NCBI GenBank assembly: GCA_036924855.1
Contig: JBAGRP010000001.1
Span: 6,064,001 to 6,128,000 of the forward strand
Source: Nitrobacteraceae bacterium AZCC 2146
GTDB lineage: Bacteria; Pseudomonadota; Alphaproteobacteria; Rhizobiales; Xanthobacteraceae
Direction: 5' to 3'
DNA length: 64,000 nt
Shown here: positions 25,472-33,400 of the stretch, piece after piece
How positions within the stretch are numbered: position 1 is the stretch's first letter
How the letters are laid out: each line of letters opens with the position of its first letter
Translations under genes and position numbers: made by a program
Notes under the pieces: generated by a model
Seen by the model: the letters and a program-made list of their open reading frames with translations, nothing else
Told to the model about the DNA's origin: nothing
The model's database searches: none

Positions 25472-25492
25472 AAATTAAATTAAATTAAATAG
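25472..25492 (+). repeat. AT-rich 21-bp direct repeat, right copy
   Basis: Same sequence as 21643-21663 with one T-for-A difference, in direct orientation, 55 nt upstream of the start of the leftward three-gene unit. Together the copies bracket about 3.8 kb. They could be coincidental AT-rich promoter spacers or the scars of an insertion. Confidence 0.6.
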
Positions 25493-25736
25493 ATTGTTAA
25501 GTGGTATTATGGCTTGCCGCGTCAATAACCGGCTCAGTCGCCCCGCGAAATGCTGGCGAATACCTTCAGCATACATGCGGCGAGTCTCAGATGCTGTGCG
25601 TGCATGGCTCTACCCCTGGTGCAGGCGGTGGAAACATAAGCGTTCTTTCGGAGAGCGATGCAGGTAACGCTCCCTGCCAACCCGCGGTCGCCGCTGCAAT
25701 GCGATGGGGCCCACTATGTTGGGCAACCTGTTCTAT

Positions 25737-26145
25737 CTCCCAGCGGTCTCGGCTGCGCGAAGTTCGGCGAAGGCAATTTGTGCGATGGCATCCTGATCCG
25801 CCTCCACATCGGCGACGAAGTTCGTGAGACGCCGAGACAGTCGGCCATCGAAGCAAAGGATGGCCGCAGGCCATCCGCCAGTTCGGCCTGCGCCGCCAGC
25901 AAGAAGGCGAGGTACCCGGCATCGCGGGCGAGGAACATCATGATCGGCAGGTGCCGCATGAAGGCGAGCGCCTGCGGTAGCGCGTAAAACGCGACCTTCC
26001 TTATCGCGAGATGCACGTGTGGGTCCTGCCGGAGCACCCAGTCATGGCCCCGGCCCGGATAGAGATCATGCAGGAAGCGTTGGTAGACGACGAGGTGATC
26101 GCGATCATGCGCAAACGCAAGCTTCGCGATCAGTACAGGGTGTAA
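25737..26145 (-). pseudogene. Probable remnant of an unidentified leftward gene within the 800-bp gap
   Basis: The gap 25418-26220 holds no convincing intact gene. On the minus strand a protein-like frame runs from about 26145 (LIAKLAFAHDRDHLVVYQRF, then HDLYPGRGHDWVLRQDPHVH, then LALPQALAFMRHLP-like helical sequence). Around 25870 it seems to change frame into RLSRRLTNFVADVEADQDAI and AQIAFAELRAAETAGR, ending at a stop near 25737. A short MTLADYTLY start in a third frame near 26134 would imply another frameshift. I do not recognise the family. Sequence 25500-25736 shows nothing I can support. Confidence 0.35.
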
Positions 26146-26220
26146 TCCGCGAGTGTCATTTCGACATCCGCCATGTGCGCACGTCGGCCAACCGTACGAT
26201 GTACATTGAAAGCCCCGGCT

Positions 26221-27189
26221 CTATTGTGAGGCCGCGACAACCTGATCGACTTCCAACAGCGCATCGAGCAATTTCCGGCCGGATGTATTCGCCTGCATTA
26301 TCGGGTCGGCCTTGAAGGTCGATTTGAGGAAGCTCGATACCGCCCGAATCCGCGGCACAAACTGCAGGTCGGTGTGGACGTTGATCCAGAGCTCGCGCGC
26401 CGTCGACATCCTGTCGTGCAGCACTGGCACGAGGTCGTCGCGGCCGTCCACGGCGAAGCTTGGCAGCAGCACGAGACCGAGGCCGCCAGCCGCCGCATTC
26501 ATCTGCGCGATCATGCTGTTGGAATGGAAGCTGACGTTGGGGGTCTTGATGATATCGTCGAGCCAGCGCACGGAATCCAGCTGAATGAGATCGTCGATGT
26601 AGGTGACGAATGCATGCCGCTCGAGATCCGACGCGCTGTCGGGCATCCCTTTCTGATCGAGATAGGTTTGCGAGCCGTACAATCCGAGTTGGAAGCAGCC
26701 GAGCCGTTCCGAAACCATGCCCTGGCCGGTCGGCTGGAAAAAGCTCAGGAAGAGGTCGGCTTCGCGCCGGTTAACCGACACGGTCTGCGGCGAGGTCAGG
26801 AGTTCGATGGTCAGGTTCGGATGCTGCTGACGCAGCCGGGAAAAGCGCGACGCCAGATAGAGCGAGGCAATGCCTTCCATGGTGGCAAGCCGCACGCGGC
26901 CGGCCATCCGGCTGCCGCCGCATTGCACGTCCTCGCGCATGGCGATGACCGCGCTCTCGATCCGTTCGGCGTGACAGAGCAGGCGATCGCCGGCCTCGTT
27001 GACCCGCAATCCTGACGGCAGACGTTCGAACAGCGCAATCCCGAGTGTGCTCTCGAGGTGCGCAATTCGGCGGCTGATGGTGGATTGATCCACCCGCAGC
27101 CGTTTGGCCGCGCTGCCGAGGCTTCCGCCGCGGGCCGCGTGAAGGAATACCTTGAGATCGTCCCAATCGAGCGAGTTGAAGTCCTGCAT
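26221..27189 (-). CDS. LysR family transcriptional regulator, divergent from nitrilase
   Basis: A 322-aa regulator. The HTH (about residues 8-68) reads WDDLKVFLHAARGGSLGSAA, KRLRVDQSTISRRIAHLEST, then LGIALFERLPSGLRV. The effector domain has QMNAAAGGLGLVLLPSFAVD near residue 235. It starts 140 nt from the divergent nitrilase gene, with two dyads between them, so it probably controls the nitrilase-Liv operon. The inducer is likely the nitrile or its acid product. Confidence 0.9.
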   Translation of the reverse strand: MQDFNSLDWDDLKVFLHAARGGSLGSAAKRLRVDQSTISRRIAHLESTLGIALFERLPSGLRVNEAGDRLLCHAERIESAVIAMREDVQCGGSRMAGRVRLATMEGIASLYLASRFSRLRQQHPNLTIELLTSPQTVSVNRREADLFLSFFQPTGQGMVSERLGCFQLGLYGSQTYLDQKGMPDSASDLERHAFVTYIDDLIQLDSVRWLDDIIKTPNVSFHSNSMIAQMNAAAGGLGLVLLPSFAVDGRDDLVPVLHDRMSTARELWINVHTDLQFVPRIRAVSSFLKSTFKADPIMQANTSGRKLLDALLEVDQVVAASQ

Positions 27190-27245
27190 GAGCTTCTAAA
27201 CAGCAAGAGCTGTGCCAACCCCGCTTCCGGTGAGGCGGATTGTCG

Positions 27246-27299
27246 CCGGCTGCAAGCCGGGTTGCAGGATTGCCTATACCCATAGCGATCCGAAGCAAC
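27246..27299. promoter_or_regulatory. Tandem dyads in the LysR-nitrilase divergent region
   Basis: A CCGGC-N5-GCCGG hairpin (27246-27260) abuts a longer imperfect dyad at 27261-27299 (arms GTTGC/GCAAC, GGAT/ATCC, GC/GC, TAT/ATA around ACCC). The long dyad ends 31 nt before the nitrilase ATG. It is a reasonable LysR-binding candidate; the assignment rests on symmetry and position. Confidence 0.45.
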
Positions 27300-27329
27300 T
27301 TAGCCTGTCCGTAACAGAAGGACAGATCC

Positions 27330-28379
27330 ATGCTTCCCCGCTTCAAGGCCGCCGCGGTCCACGCCGCGCCGGTATTTCTCGACAAGGCTGCGACCACGAA
27401 AAAGGCGATCTCGCTCATCCGCGAGGCAGCGGCTGCGGGGGCCGCACTCGTCGCATTCCCCGAAACCTTCATCCCGGCCTTTCCGGTCTGGGCCGCGCTG
27501 TGGGCGCCGATCGACAATCACGACCTGTTTGTCCGGATGGCGGATCAATCGGTGCCGGTCGACGGACCCGAGGTGAAGGCGATCCGGGACGAGGCGCGTT
27601 CGCTGGGAATCGTGGTGTCGATCGGCGTCAGCGAGAAGTCGCCGGTCAGCGTCGGCGGGATCTGGAACAGCAATCTCTTGATCGGCGAGGATGGCGAGAT
27701 CCTCAACCACCATCGTAAATTGGTGCCGACCTTCTACGAGAAGCTGATCTGGAGCGCAGGCGACGGTGCGGGCCTGCGCGTCATCGACACGAAGCTTGGC
27801 AAGATCGGGCAACTGATCTGCGGCGAGAACACCAACCCGCTGGCGCGCTATGCGCTGATGGCGCAGGGCGAACAGTTTCATATTTCAAGCTGGCCACCGG
27901 TGTGGCCGACCCGCCGTCCGGCCGACGGCGTCGGCTATCACATCGCCGCGGCAACCCGGATTCGGGCGAGCGCACATTGCTTCGAAGCCAAGGTATTCGG
28001 TCTGGTCACCGCCGGCGTGCTCGACAAGGCGGCGCGCGACATGCTGGTGGCGCGTGATCCGTCGGCAGCCGGTGTGCTCGATGCCACGCCACGCGCCGCG
28101 TCGTTCTTTATCGATCCCACCGGCGAGCAGATAGGTGAGTCGCTCTGCGAGGACGAAGGCATCCTCTATGCCGACATCGACCTCAATCTGTGCGTCGAGC
28201 CCAAACAGTTTCACGATGTCGTCGGCTACTACAACCGCTTCGATATTTTCGACCTCAACGTCAATCGTCGCAGGCTCCATCCTGCGTCGTTTACGAACGA
28301 TGCAGCGCTGTCTGTCATTCCGGATGCTGTCGAGGCGGACGAGGGACGTTCGCACACGATGACACGCATCGGCTTCTGA
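27330..28379 (+). CDS. Nitrilase (carbon-nitrogen hydrolase)
   Basis: Hydrolyses a nitrile to carboxylic acid and ammonia; cytoplasmic, 349 aa, the usual size of bacterial nitrilases. The catalytic triad is E45 (AFPETFIPAFPVW), K130 (HHRKLVPTFYEK) and C164 (LICGENTNPLARYALMAQGE). C-G-E-N and the downstream HISSWPPVWPTR mark true nitrilases rather than amidases. FYEKLIW after the Lys is also typical. AGAAGGA precedes the ATG. The Liv-type transporter genes follow 78 nt downstream on the same strand, and a divergent LysR gene is upstream. The substrate, perhaps a plant or aryl nitrile, is unknown. Confidence 0.95.
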   Translation: MLPRFKAAAVHAAPVFLDKAATTKKAISLIREAAAAGAALVAFPETFIPAFPVWAALWAPIDNHDLFVRMADQSVPVDGPEVKAIRDEARSLGIVVSIGVSEKSPVSVGGIWNSNLLIGEDGEILNHHRKLVPTFYEKLIWSAGDGAGLRVIDTKLGKIGQLICGENTNPLARYALMAQGEQFHISSWPPVWPTRRPADGVGYHIAAATRIRASAHCFEAKVFGLVTAGVLDKAARDMLVARDPSAAGVLDATPRAASFFIDPTGEQIGESLCEDEGILYADIDLNLCVEPKQFHDVVGYYNRFDIFDLNVNRRRLHPASFTNDAALSVIPDAVEADEGRSHTMTRIGF

Positions 28380-28457
28380 TCGTATTTCGCCGGGGCCTTG
28401 CCCCAACCGCAGCTCACCGGCCAATATCGGCGGTGATCGAACAAAAAGGGGTGTGTC

Positions 28458-29774
28458 ATGCAGTTTGACCGTCGGCAGCTTTTGCTCGGGGGAGTCGGCG
28501 CCACAGCCGGTCTCATGCTTCCAGGTGTTGGCGCGGCGCAGTCGCCGGCCAGCATCGGCACGTTCCCGGACGGCGTCTCCGCGGATTCGGTGTTCGTCGG
28601 CCTGACCATTCCGCTGACCGGCGTGTTCTCCGGCGACGGCGGCGATCTCAAGCTCGGCTATGAACTGGCGATCGCGCAGATCAATGCCGGTGGCGACATC
28701 GCGCAGAAGTGGGGCCTGAAGGGCAAGGGCGTGCTCGGCCGCCAGATCCGCTACAAGGTCTCGGACACCGAGGGCAAGCCGAACCTCGACGTGCAGAGCG
28801 CCACCCAGTTCATCCAGCGCGACAAGGCGATCATGGTGGCGGGCTCGGTCAGTAGCGCCAGCGCTATCGCTCTGGAAGAGCTCGGCTCCCGCGAAAAGGT
28901 GCTCTACATGGTCGGCATCGCCGGCTCCAACGACATCACCGGCAAGAATTGCCAGCGCTATGGTTTCCGTTCGCAGCAGAACGCCTATATGGCCGCCAAG
29001 GCGCTCGCGCCGGTTGTTGCCAAGGCGCTGGGCAAGAACATCAAGGCCGCCTTCCTGGTGCCGGATTACACCTACGGCCACACCGTCTATGACAGCTTCG
29101 CCAAGTTCTCGACAGAGCAGGGTTGGAAGCAGGTCGCCAAGGAAGTCGTGCCACTCGGTACCACCGATTACTCCTCGGCTTTGCTGAATATCGCCAACAG
29201 CGGCGCTGACGTATTCGTCAATATCGCCTTTGGTGGCGACGCTGTCGCCTCCACCAAGCAGGCCGAACAATTCGGCGTGCTGAAGCGCATGAAGCTCGTG
29301 GTCCCCAACCTGTCCTCGTTCCAGGACAAGGAACTCGGCGCCGAACTGATGCAGGGCGTCTATGGCAGCTGCGATTTCTGGTGGGGCGTGCAGGACACGT
29401 ACCCGCTTGCCAAGACTTTCGTCGAAAGCTTCGTCGCGCAGAACAAATACTATCCGCGCTGGGGCGCTCATATCGGCTACATGCAGACCTACCTCTGGGC
29501 GATGTCGGTGGAGCGCGCCGGCACGTTCAATCCGGTCGATGTGATCAAGACCATGGAAGCGTCCAAGGCGCAGCCTTACGACACCACGATCGGCAAGGTC
29601 TATTTCCGCGCTGAGGACCACCAGATGGTGCGGCCGATTCCGATCCTGCGCGGCAAGGCGCCCTCGGCGATGAAGCACAAGGAAGACTTCTACGACATCG
29701 TCGAGATCGCTGATGGCGAGAGTGTGATGAACGCGCCCGACTTCTTCGGCTGCAAGCTCGGCCCCTACACCTAA
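28458..29774 (+). CDS. ABC transporter substrate-binding protein, Liv/amide-urea type
   Basis: Periplasmic binding protein of 438 aa. The N-terminus FDRRQLLLGGVGATAGLMLPG is a twin-arginine-like signal running to about residue 28. The mature region opens VFVGLTIPLTGVFSGDGGD and shows KYKVSDTEGKPNL, MVAGSVSSASAIALEE and FLVPDYTYGHTVYDSF, typical of type I periplasmic-binding proteins of the Liv and amide/urea families. It supplies the permeases LivH (29783) and LivM-G (30655). Encoded directly after nitrilase, its ligand is probably the nitrile or the amide or acid formed from it. Confidence 0.93.
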   Translation: MQFDRRQLLLGGVGATAGLMLPGVGAAQSPASIGTFPDGVSADSVFVGLTIPLTGVFSGDGGDLKLGYELAIAQINAGGDIAQKWGLKGKGVLGRQIRYKVSDTEGKPNLDVQSATQFIQRDKAIMVAGSVSSASAIALEELGSREKVLYMVGIAGSNDITGKNCQRYGFRSQQNAYMAAKALAPVVAKALGKNIKAAFLVPDYTYGHTVYDSFAKFSTEQGWKQVAKEVVPLGTTDYSSALLNIANSGADVFVNIAFGGDAVASTKQAEQFGVLKRMKLVVPNLSSFQDKELGAELMQGVYGSCDFWWGVQDTYPLAKTFVESFVAQNKYYPRWGAHIGYMQTYLWAMSVERAGTFNPVDVIKTMEASKAQPYDTTIGKVYFRAEDHQMVRPIPILRGKAPSAMKHKEDFYDIVEIADGESVMNAPDFFGCKLGPYT

Positions 29775-29782
29775 GGATCGTC

Positions 29783-30658
29783 ATGCCAAGCTGGCCAGTT
29801 CTCATTTCGCAGGCCTTCAACGGTTTGGCCCTCGGCACGCTGCTGGCGCTCGTCAGCAGCGGGCTGACGATCATTCTGGGCACGCTGGGCGTCCTCAATT
29901 TCGCCCACGGCGCGCTGTTCGCCGTGGGCGCCTACGCCGCCTTCGTCGTTCTGCAATACACCTCGTCCTTCGTGCTGGCGCTGGTCGTCGGCTGCGCCTT
30001 CATGCTGGTGCTGGGCTTCTTGCTTGAACGCATCATCATCCGCTTCTTCTATGACCGGCCCCATGAGGATCAGATCCTCGTCACCTACGGCATCGGCATC
30101 GTGCTGGTGGAATGCATCCGCTCGGGATTTGGCGGCAACGCCCAGCGCGTGCCGGTGCCGTCCTGGGGGCAGGGCGCCACCCAGTTGGGTTTCCTGATCT
30201 ACCCGACCTATCGCCTGCAGCTGATCGCCATCATCGCCGGGCTGCTGCTCAGCCTGTATGTCGTGCTCTATCGAACCTCGATGGGCCTCGTGGTCCGTGC
30301 CGGAATCGAAAACCCCGGCATGGTCGGCATCCTTGGCATCAACGTGCGGCGCGCCTTCCTGCTAGTGTTCGCGATCGGTGTGGTCGCCGTCGGCCTGGCC
30401 GGCATGCTGTATGCGCCAGTCGTTGCGGTGACACCGGATATGGGCGCTAACTTCATGGCGCAGTCCTTTGTCGTGATCGTGCTTGGCGGTCTCGGTTCAT
30501 TCCCCGGCGCGGTGATCGGCGGGCTCATCGCCGGCGAGATCATCAGCCTGACCAGCGCCTTCAACTCCTCTTATTCCGAAGTGATGCTCTACGCGCTGAT
30601 GGCGCTGCTTCTGGTCCTGCGCCCGCAGGGTCTGTTCGGCTCGGAAGGCCGGGTATGA
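29783..30658 (+). CDS. Branched-chain-type ABC transporter permease (LivH family)
   Basis: A 291-aa inner-membrane permease with about eight helices. LivH marks are NGLALGTLLALVSSGLTIIL and GVLNFAHGALFAVGAY, the EAA-like loop AGIENPGMVGILGINVRRAF, and FVVIVLGGLGSFPGAVIGGL near the C-terminus. Its stop overlaps the next gene's ATG (ATGA), so it is coupled to the LivM-LivG fusion. It forms the translocation pore with that fusion's N-terminal half. Confidence 0.94.
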   Translation: MPSWPVLISQAFNGLALGTLLALVSSGLTIILGTLGVLNFAHGALFAVGAYAAFVVLQYTSSFVLALVVGCAFMLVLGFLLERIIIRFFYDRPHEDQILVTYGIGIVLVECIRSGFGGNAQRVPVPSWGQGATQLGFLIYPTYRLQLIAIIAGLLLSLYVVLYRTSMGLVVRAGIENPGMVGILGINVRRAFLLVFAIGVVAVGLAGMLYAPVVAVTPDMGANFMAQSFVVIVLGGLGSFPGAVIGGLIAGEIISLTSAFNSSYSEVMLYALMALLLVLRPQGLFGSEGRV

Positions 30659-32535
30659 AGACCGGTCGATCGGGCGGAGTGCGGGCTTGGCTTCCCGAAT
30701 TCGCTGTCTTTCTCACGCTAATCGCAGCCCCCGTCGTACTGCCGCATCTCGGCTTTTCCACCGACATGCTGACGCGGGTACTGAACTGGGGCCTGATTGG
30801 CCTCGGTTTCGATATCCTGTTCGGGCTGACCGGCCTGCTGTCGTTCGGACAGGCGGCATTCTATGGCGTCGGCGGTTTCGTGACCGCCTACCTGCTGGTC
30901 TCGGGTGCACTGTGCAGCGTGTGGCTGGCGCTTCTCGCAGGCACGGCCGCTGCGGGTGTGTTCGGACTGCTGGTCGGCTGGCTCGCCGTGCGCCGGATCG
31001 GCATCTATTTTACGATGATCACTTTGGCCTTCGGCCAGATGGCCTATTTCATCGAGAACTCGCCGCTGTCGAACTACACCGGCGGTGAGAACGGCATCCC
31101 CGGCGTGCCGGTGCCCGTGCTCGGCTTCGGCGAGCACGCCATCCGTATCAGCGCGGGCCTGCCGATGTATGTGCTGTTCGCCGTGATTTTCTTCACCGGC
31201 TACGTGCTGGCGCGTCGCATCGTCGGTTCGCCGGTGGGCGCGATATTGCTGGCGATCAAGGAGAACACCGGCCGGGTCGCGATGCTCGGCCACAATGTAC
31301 CGGCTTACAAGCTCACCGCCTTCGTCATCGCCGCGCTCTATGCCGGGCTGGCCGGCGGTCTGCTCGGTTCGTTTCAAAGCTACATGCCGCCGGACGCGTT
31401 CTCGCTGGAGACATCCGGCCAGCTTGTGGTGCAGACCATCGTGGGCGGCGCCGGAACGCTGATCGGACCATTGGTTGGCGCCGCCGTCTGGCTGTGGCTG
31501 CGCGATAATCTGCAGCTGATCCCCGGCTTGGCGACGCTGTGGAAGCTGGTGCTTGGCATCGCCTTCATCATGCTGGTCATCGGGCTGCGTCGCGGCATCT
31601 GCGGCGAGATTGCGCATTGGTGGAATGAGCGGCGCAATCTCGCGGCCTTGCGCGCGGCGGAGGTCAGGACTGAAGCGATCGAGGCGCACAACGTCGATGC
31701 CGCGACCGCACCGGTGGCCAAGGTCACGGACGTCACGCTGCCTTTGCCCGAACCTGCGACCGGCGATAGCGAGATCGCACTCGAAGCGCGTTCGTTGGCG
31801 CGCCACTACGGTGGCCTCAAAGCCGTCGATGGCGTTTCCTTCAAGGTGCGGCGCGGCTCGATCCATGCCGTGATTGGCCCCAACGGCGCCGGCAAGAGCA
31901 CGTTGTTCAAAATGCTGCTCGACGAGGTCAGCCCGTCCTCTGGTGAGGTGCTGCTGTTCGGCGAGAAGGTGACCGGCGCCGGCGTCAGCCACGCGGCGCA
32001 ACTTGGCATCGCCAAGAGCAACCAGCTCAACCAGCTGTTTCCGAATTTGTCGGTGCGCAAAAATCTGCGCATCGCCGCCCTCGCGCGTCGCCGTGGGCTG
32101 TTGCGGTTCGATCTGCTGCGTTCGGCGGACAGTCTGCAAGAGGTGGAGCAACAGATCGACGCGATCCTGGCGCTGCTCAACCTTGTGGAGCGCGCCGACA
32201 CGCCGGCGCATATTCTGGCCTATGGCGAAAAGCGGCGGCTCGAAATAGGCATGGCGCTCGCGACCAGCCCGAACGTGTTGCTGCTCGACGAACCGCTCGC
32301 CGGCATGAGTCCTGCGGAACGCGTAGCCACCTGCGCCTTCATTCGGGATATCGCGCGGTCGCGCACCGTCGTGATCGTCGAGCACGATCTCGACGCCATC
32401 TTCGGATTGGCCGAGCGCATCACCGTGCTGTACGAGGGCCGACTGCTGGCGGACGGGGCGCCAGACGAGATCCGCGGTAACCAGGCGGTTCAGGACGCCT
32501 ATCTTGGAGGGCTGCACGAACATGAGCCTGCTTGA
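30655..32535 (+). CDS. Fused ABC permease-ATPase (LivM-LivG)
   Basis: A 626-aa natural fusion. Residues about 1-320 are a LivM permease (LIGLGFDILFGLTGLLSFGQ, AVRRIGIYFTMITLAFGQMA, LKVP-type loop replaced by AIKENTGRVAMLGHNVPAYK, TIVGGAGTLIGPLVGAAVW). A hydrophilic linker (about 325-375) joins it to a LivG ATPase with Walker A GPNGAGKST at about 408-416, signature-region LAYGEKRRLEIGMALA, Walker B NVLLLDEPLAG and switch VIVEHDLDAI. Membrane and nucleotide domains are thus made 1:1. The reading frame is uninterrupted, so this is not an assembly artefact of two genes. It pairs with LivH and the separate LivF. Confidence 0.93.
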   Translation: MKTGRSGGVRAWLPEFAVFLTLIAAPVVLPHLGFSTDMLTRVLNWGLIGLGFDILFGLTGLLSFGQAAFYGVGGFVTAYLLVSGALCSVWLALLAGTAAAGVFGLLVGWLAVRRIGIYFTMITLAFGQMAYFIENSPLSNYTGGENGIPGVPVPVLGFGEHAIRISAGLPMYVLFAVIFFTGYVLARRIVGSPVGAILLAIKENTGRVAMLGHNVPAYKLTAFVIAALYAGLAGGLLGSFQSYMPPDAFSLETSGQLVVQTIVGGAGTLIGPLVGAAVWLWLRDNLQLIPGLATLWKLVLGIAFIMLVIGLRRGICGEIAHWWNERRNLAALRAAEVRTEAIEAHNVDAATAPVAKVTDVTLPLPEPATGDSEIALEARSLARHYGGLKAVDGVSFKVRRGSIHAVIGPNGAGKSTLFKMLLDEVSPSSGEVLLFGEKVTGAGVSHAAQLGIAKSNQLNQLFPNLSVRKNLRIAALARRRGLLRFDLLRSADSLQEVEQQIDAILALLNLVERADTPAHILAYGEKRRLEIGMALATSPNVLLLDEPLAGMSPAERVATCAFIRDIARSRTVVIVEHDLDAIFGLAERITVLYEGRLLADGAPDEIRGNQAVQDAYLGGLHEHEPA

Positions 32536-33226
32536 AGTCGATCGCATCAACACGCTGTATGGCGATTCCCACGTCTTGTTCGACCTCTCGATCCGGGTCG
32601 AGCAAGGCGAAGTGGTGGCGCTGCTCGGCCGCAACGGCGCAGGCAAGACCACCACGCTGCGCTCGATCATGGGCGTGCTGGCGCCGAAGACCGGCGCCAT
32701 CCGGCTCGATGGCAAGCCGATCGGCGGTCTGCCGCCGTCCGCCATCGCCGGCATGGGCGTGCAACTGGTTCCCGAGGAGCGCGCCATCTTCGGCGGCCTG
32801 ACGGTCGAGGAGAATCTCCGCATTGCTGCGCTGACCGCACCGAACGCCTGGTCCTTCGAGCGCATCTACGAGGTGTTTCCGCGGCTCAAGGAACGGCGCA
32901 AATCGGCGGGGCGCACGCTGTCCGGCGGCGAGCAGCAGATGCTGGCGATTGCGCGCGCGCTGATCCGCGACGCTCGCATCATTCTGCTCGACGAGCCGTT
33001 CGAAGGCCTCGCCCCACTGATCGTGCGCGATCTCGTCGTGGTTGCCCGGAATCTCGCCGCAGAAGGCCGAACCATGATCGTGGTCGAGCAGAACGTTGCG
33101 GCGGCGCTGAGCTTCGCCAACCGCGTTTACGGCCTCAACAACGGCCACGTCGTATTTGAAGGCACTCCGGCCGATCTGAATGCCAGTCCGAACCTGATGC
33201 GAGATTTTCTCGGCATCGCTTCGTGA
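32522..33226 (+). CDS. Branched-chain-type ABC transporter ATP-binding protein (LivF)
   Basis: A 234-aa ATPase. Walker A GRNGAGKTT, Q-loop region VQLVPEERAIFGGLTVEENL, signature LSGGEQQMLAIARAL, Walker B ARIILLDEPFEGLAP and the H-loop-equivalent VVEQNVAAALSFA are all seen. The last carries Gln rather than His, as usual in LivF. The ATG at 32522 overlaps the fusion gene by 14 nt and has GGAGGG 10 nt upstream. Last gene of the nitrilase-Liv operon; the 174 nt that follow before the convergent Gfo/Idh gene hold nothing I can support. Confidence 0.93.
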   Translation: MSLLEVDRINTLYGDSHVLFDLSIRVEQGEVVALLGRNGAGKTTTLRSIMGVLAPKTGAIRLDGKPIGGLPPSAIAGMGVQLVPEERAIFGGLTVEENLRIAALTAPNAWSFERIYEVFPRLKERRKSAGRTLSGGEQQMLAIARALIRDARIILLDEPFEGLAPLIVRDLVVVARNLAAEGRTMIVVEQNVAAALSFANRVYGLNNGHVVFEGTPADLNASPNLMRDFLGIAS

Positions 33227-33400
33227 ATTTCGGCCGCTGCCAGAGGAAGCGCGCGATACGACTTACGCTGGCAGGTACACGCGTGAACTGCTCGCGGCGA
33301 CGCCCGGGCAGGGTCCTCGTTCCGAGCGTGCACTCTAGCTGGGTCTTTCCAGCTGCTGCGTGCCGCGGCACCATAAGTGCCCGGACAGGCCGAAGTCCGG

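Noticed and set aside
25501..25827. Small plus-strand frame in the gap after the coiled-coil gene
   Set aside because: Low-quality sequence with no domain, no good ribosome-binding site, and a better protein-like (though broken) frame on the opposite strand.
28391..28440. GGGGC-CTT-GCCCC hairpin between nitrilase and the binding-protein gene as a terminator
   Set aside because: The stem is short with no T-run, and the genes look like one operon; it is more likely a mild mRNA structure.
30718..32865. Long minus-strand frame opposite the LivM-LivG fusion
   Set aside because: Shadow of a GC-rich gene; low-complexity Arg/Gln/His product.
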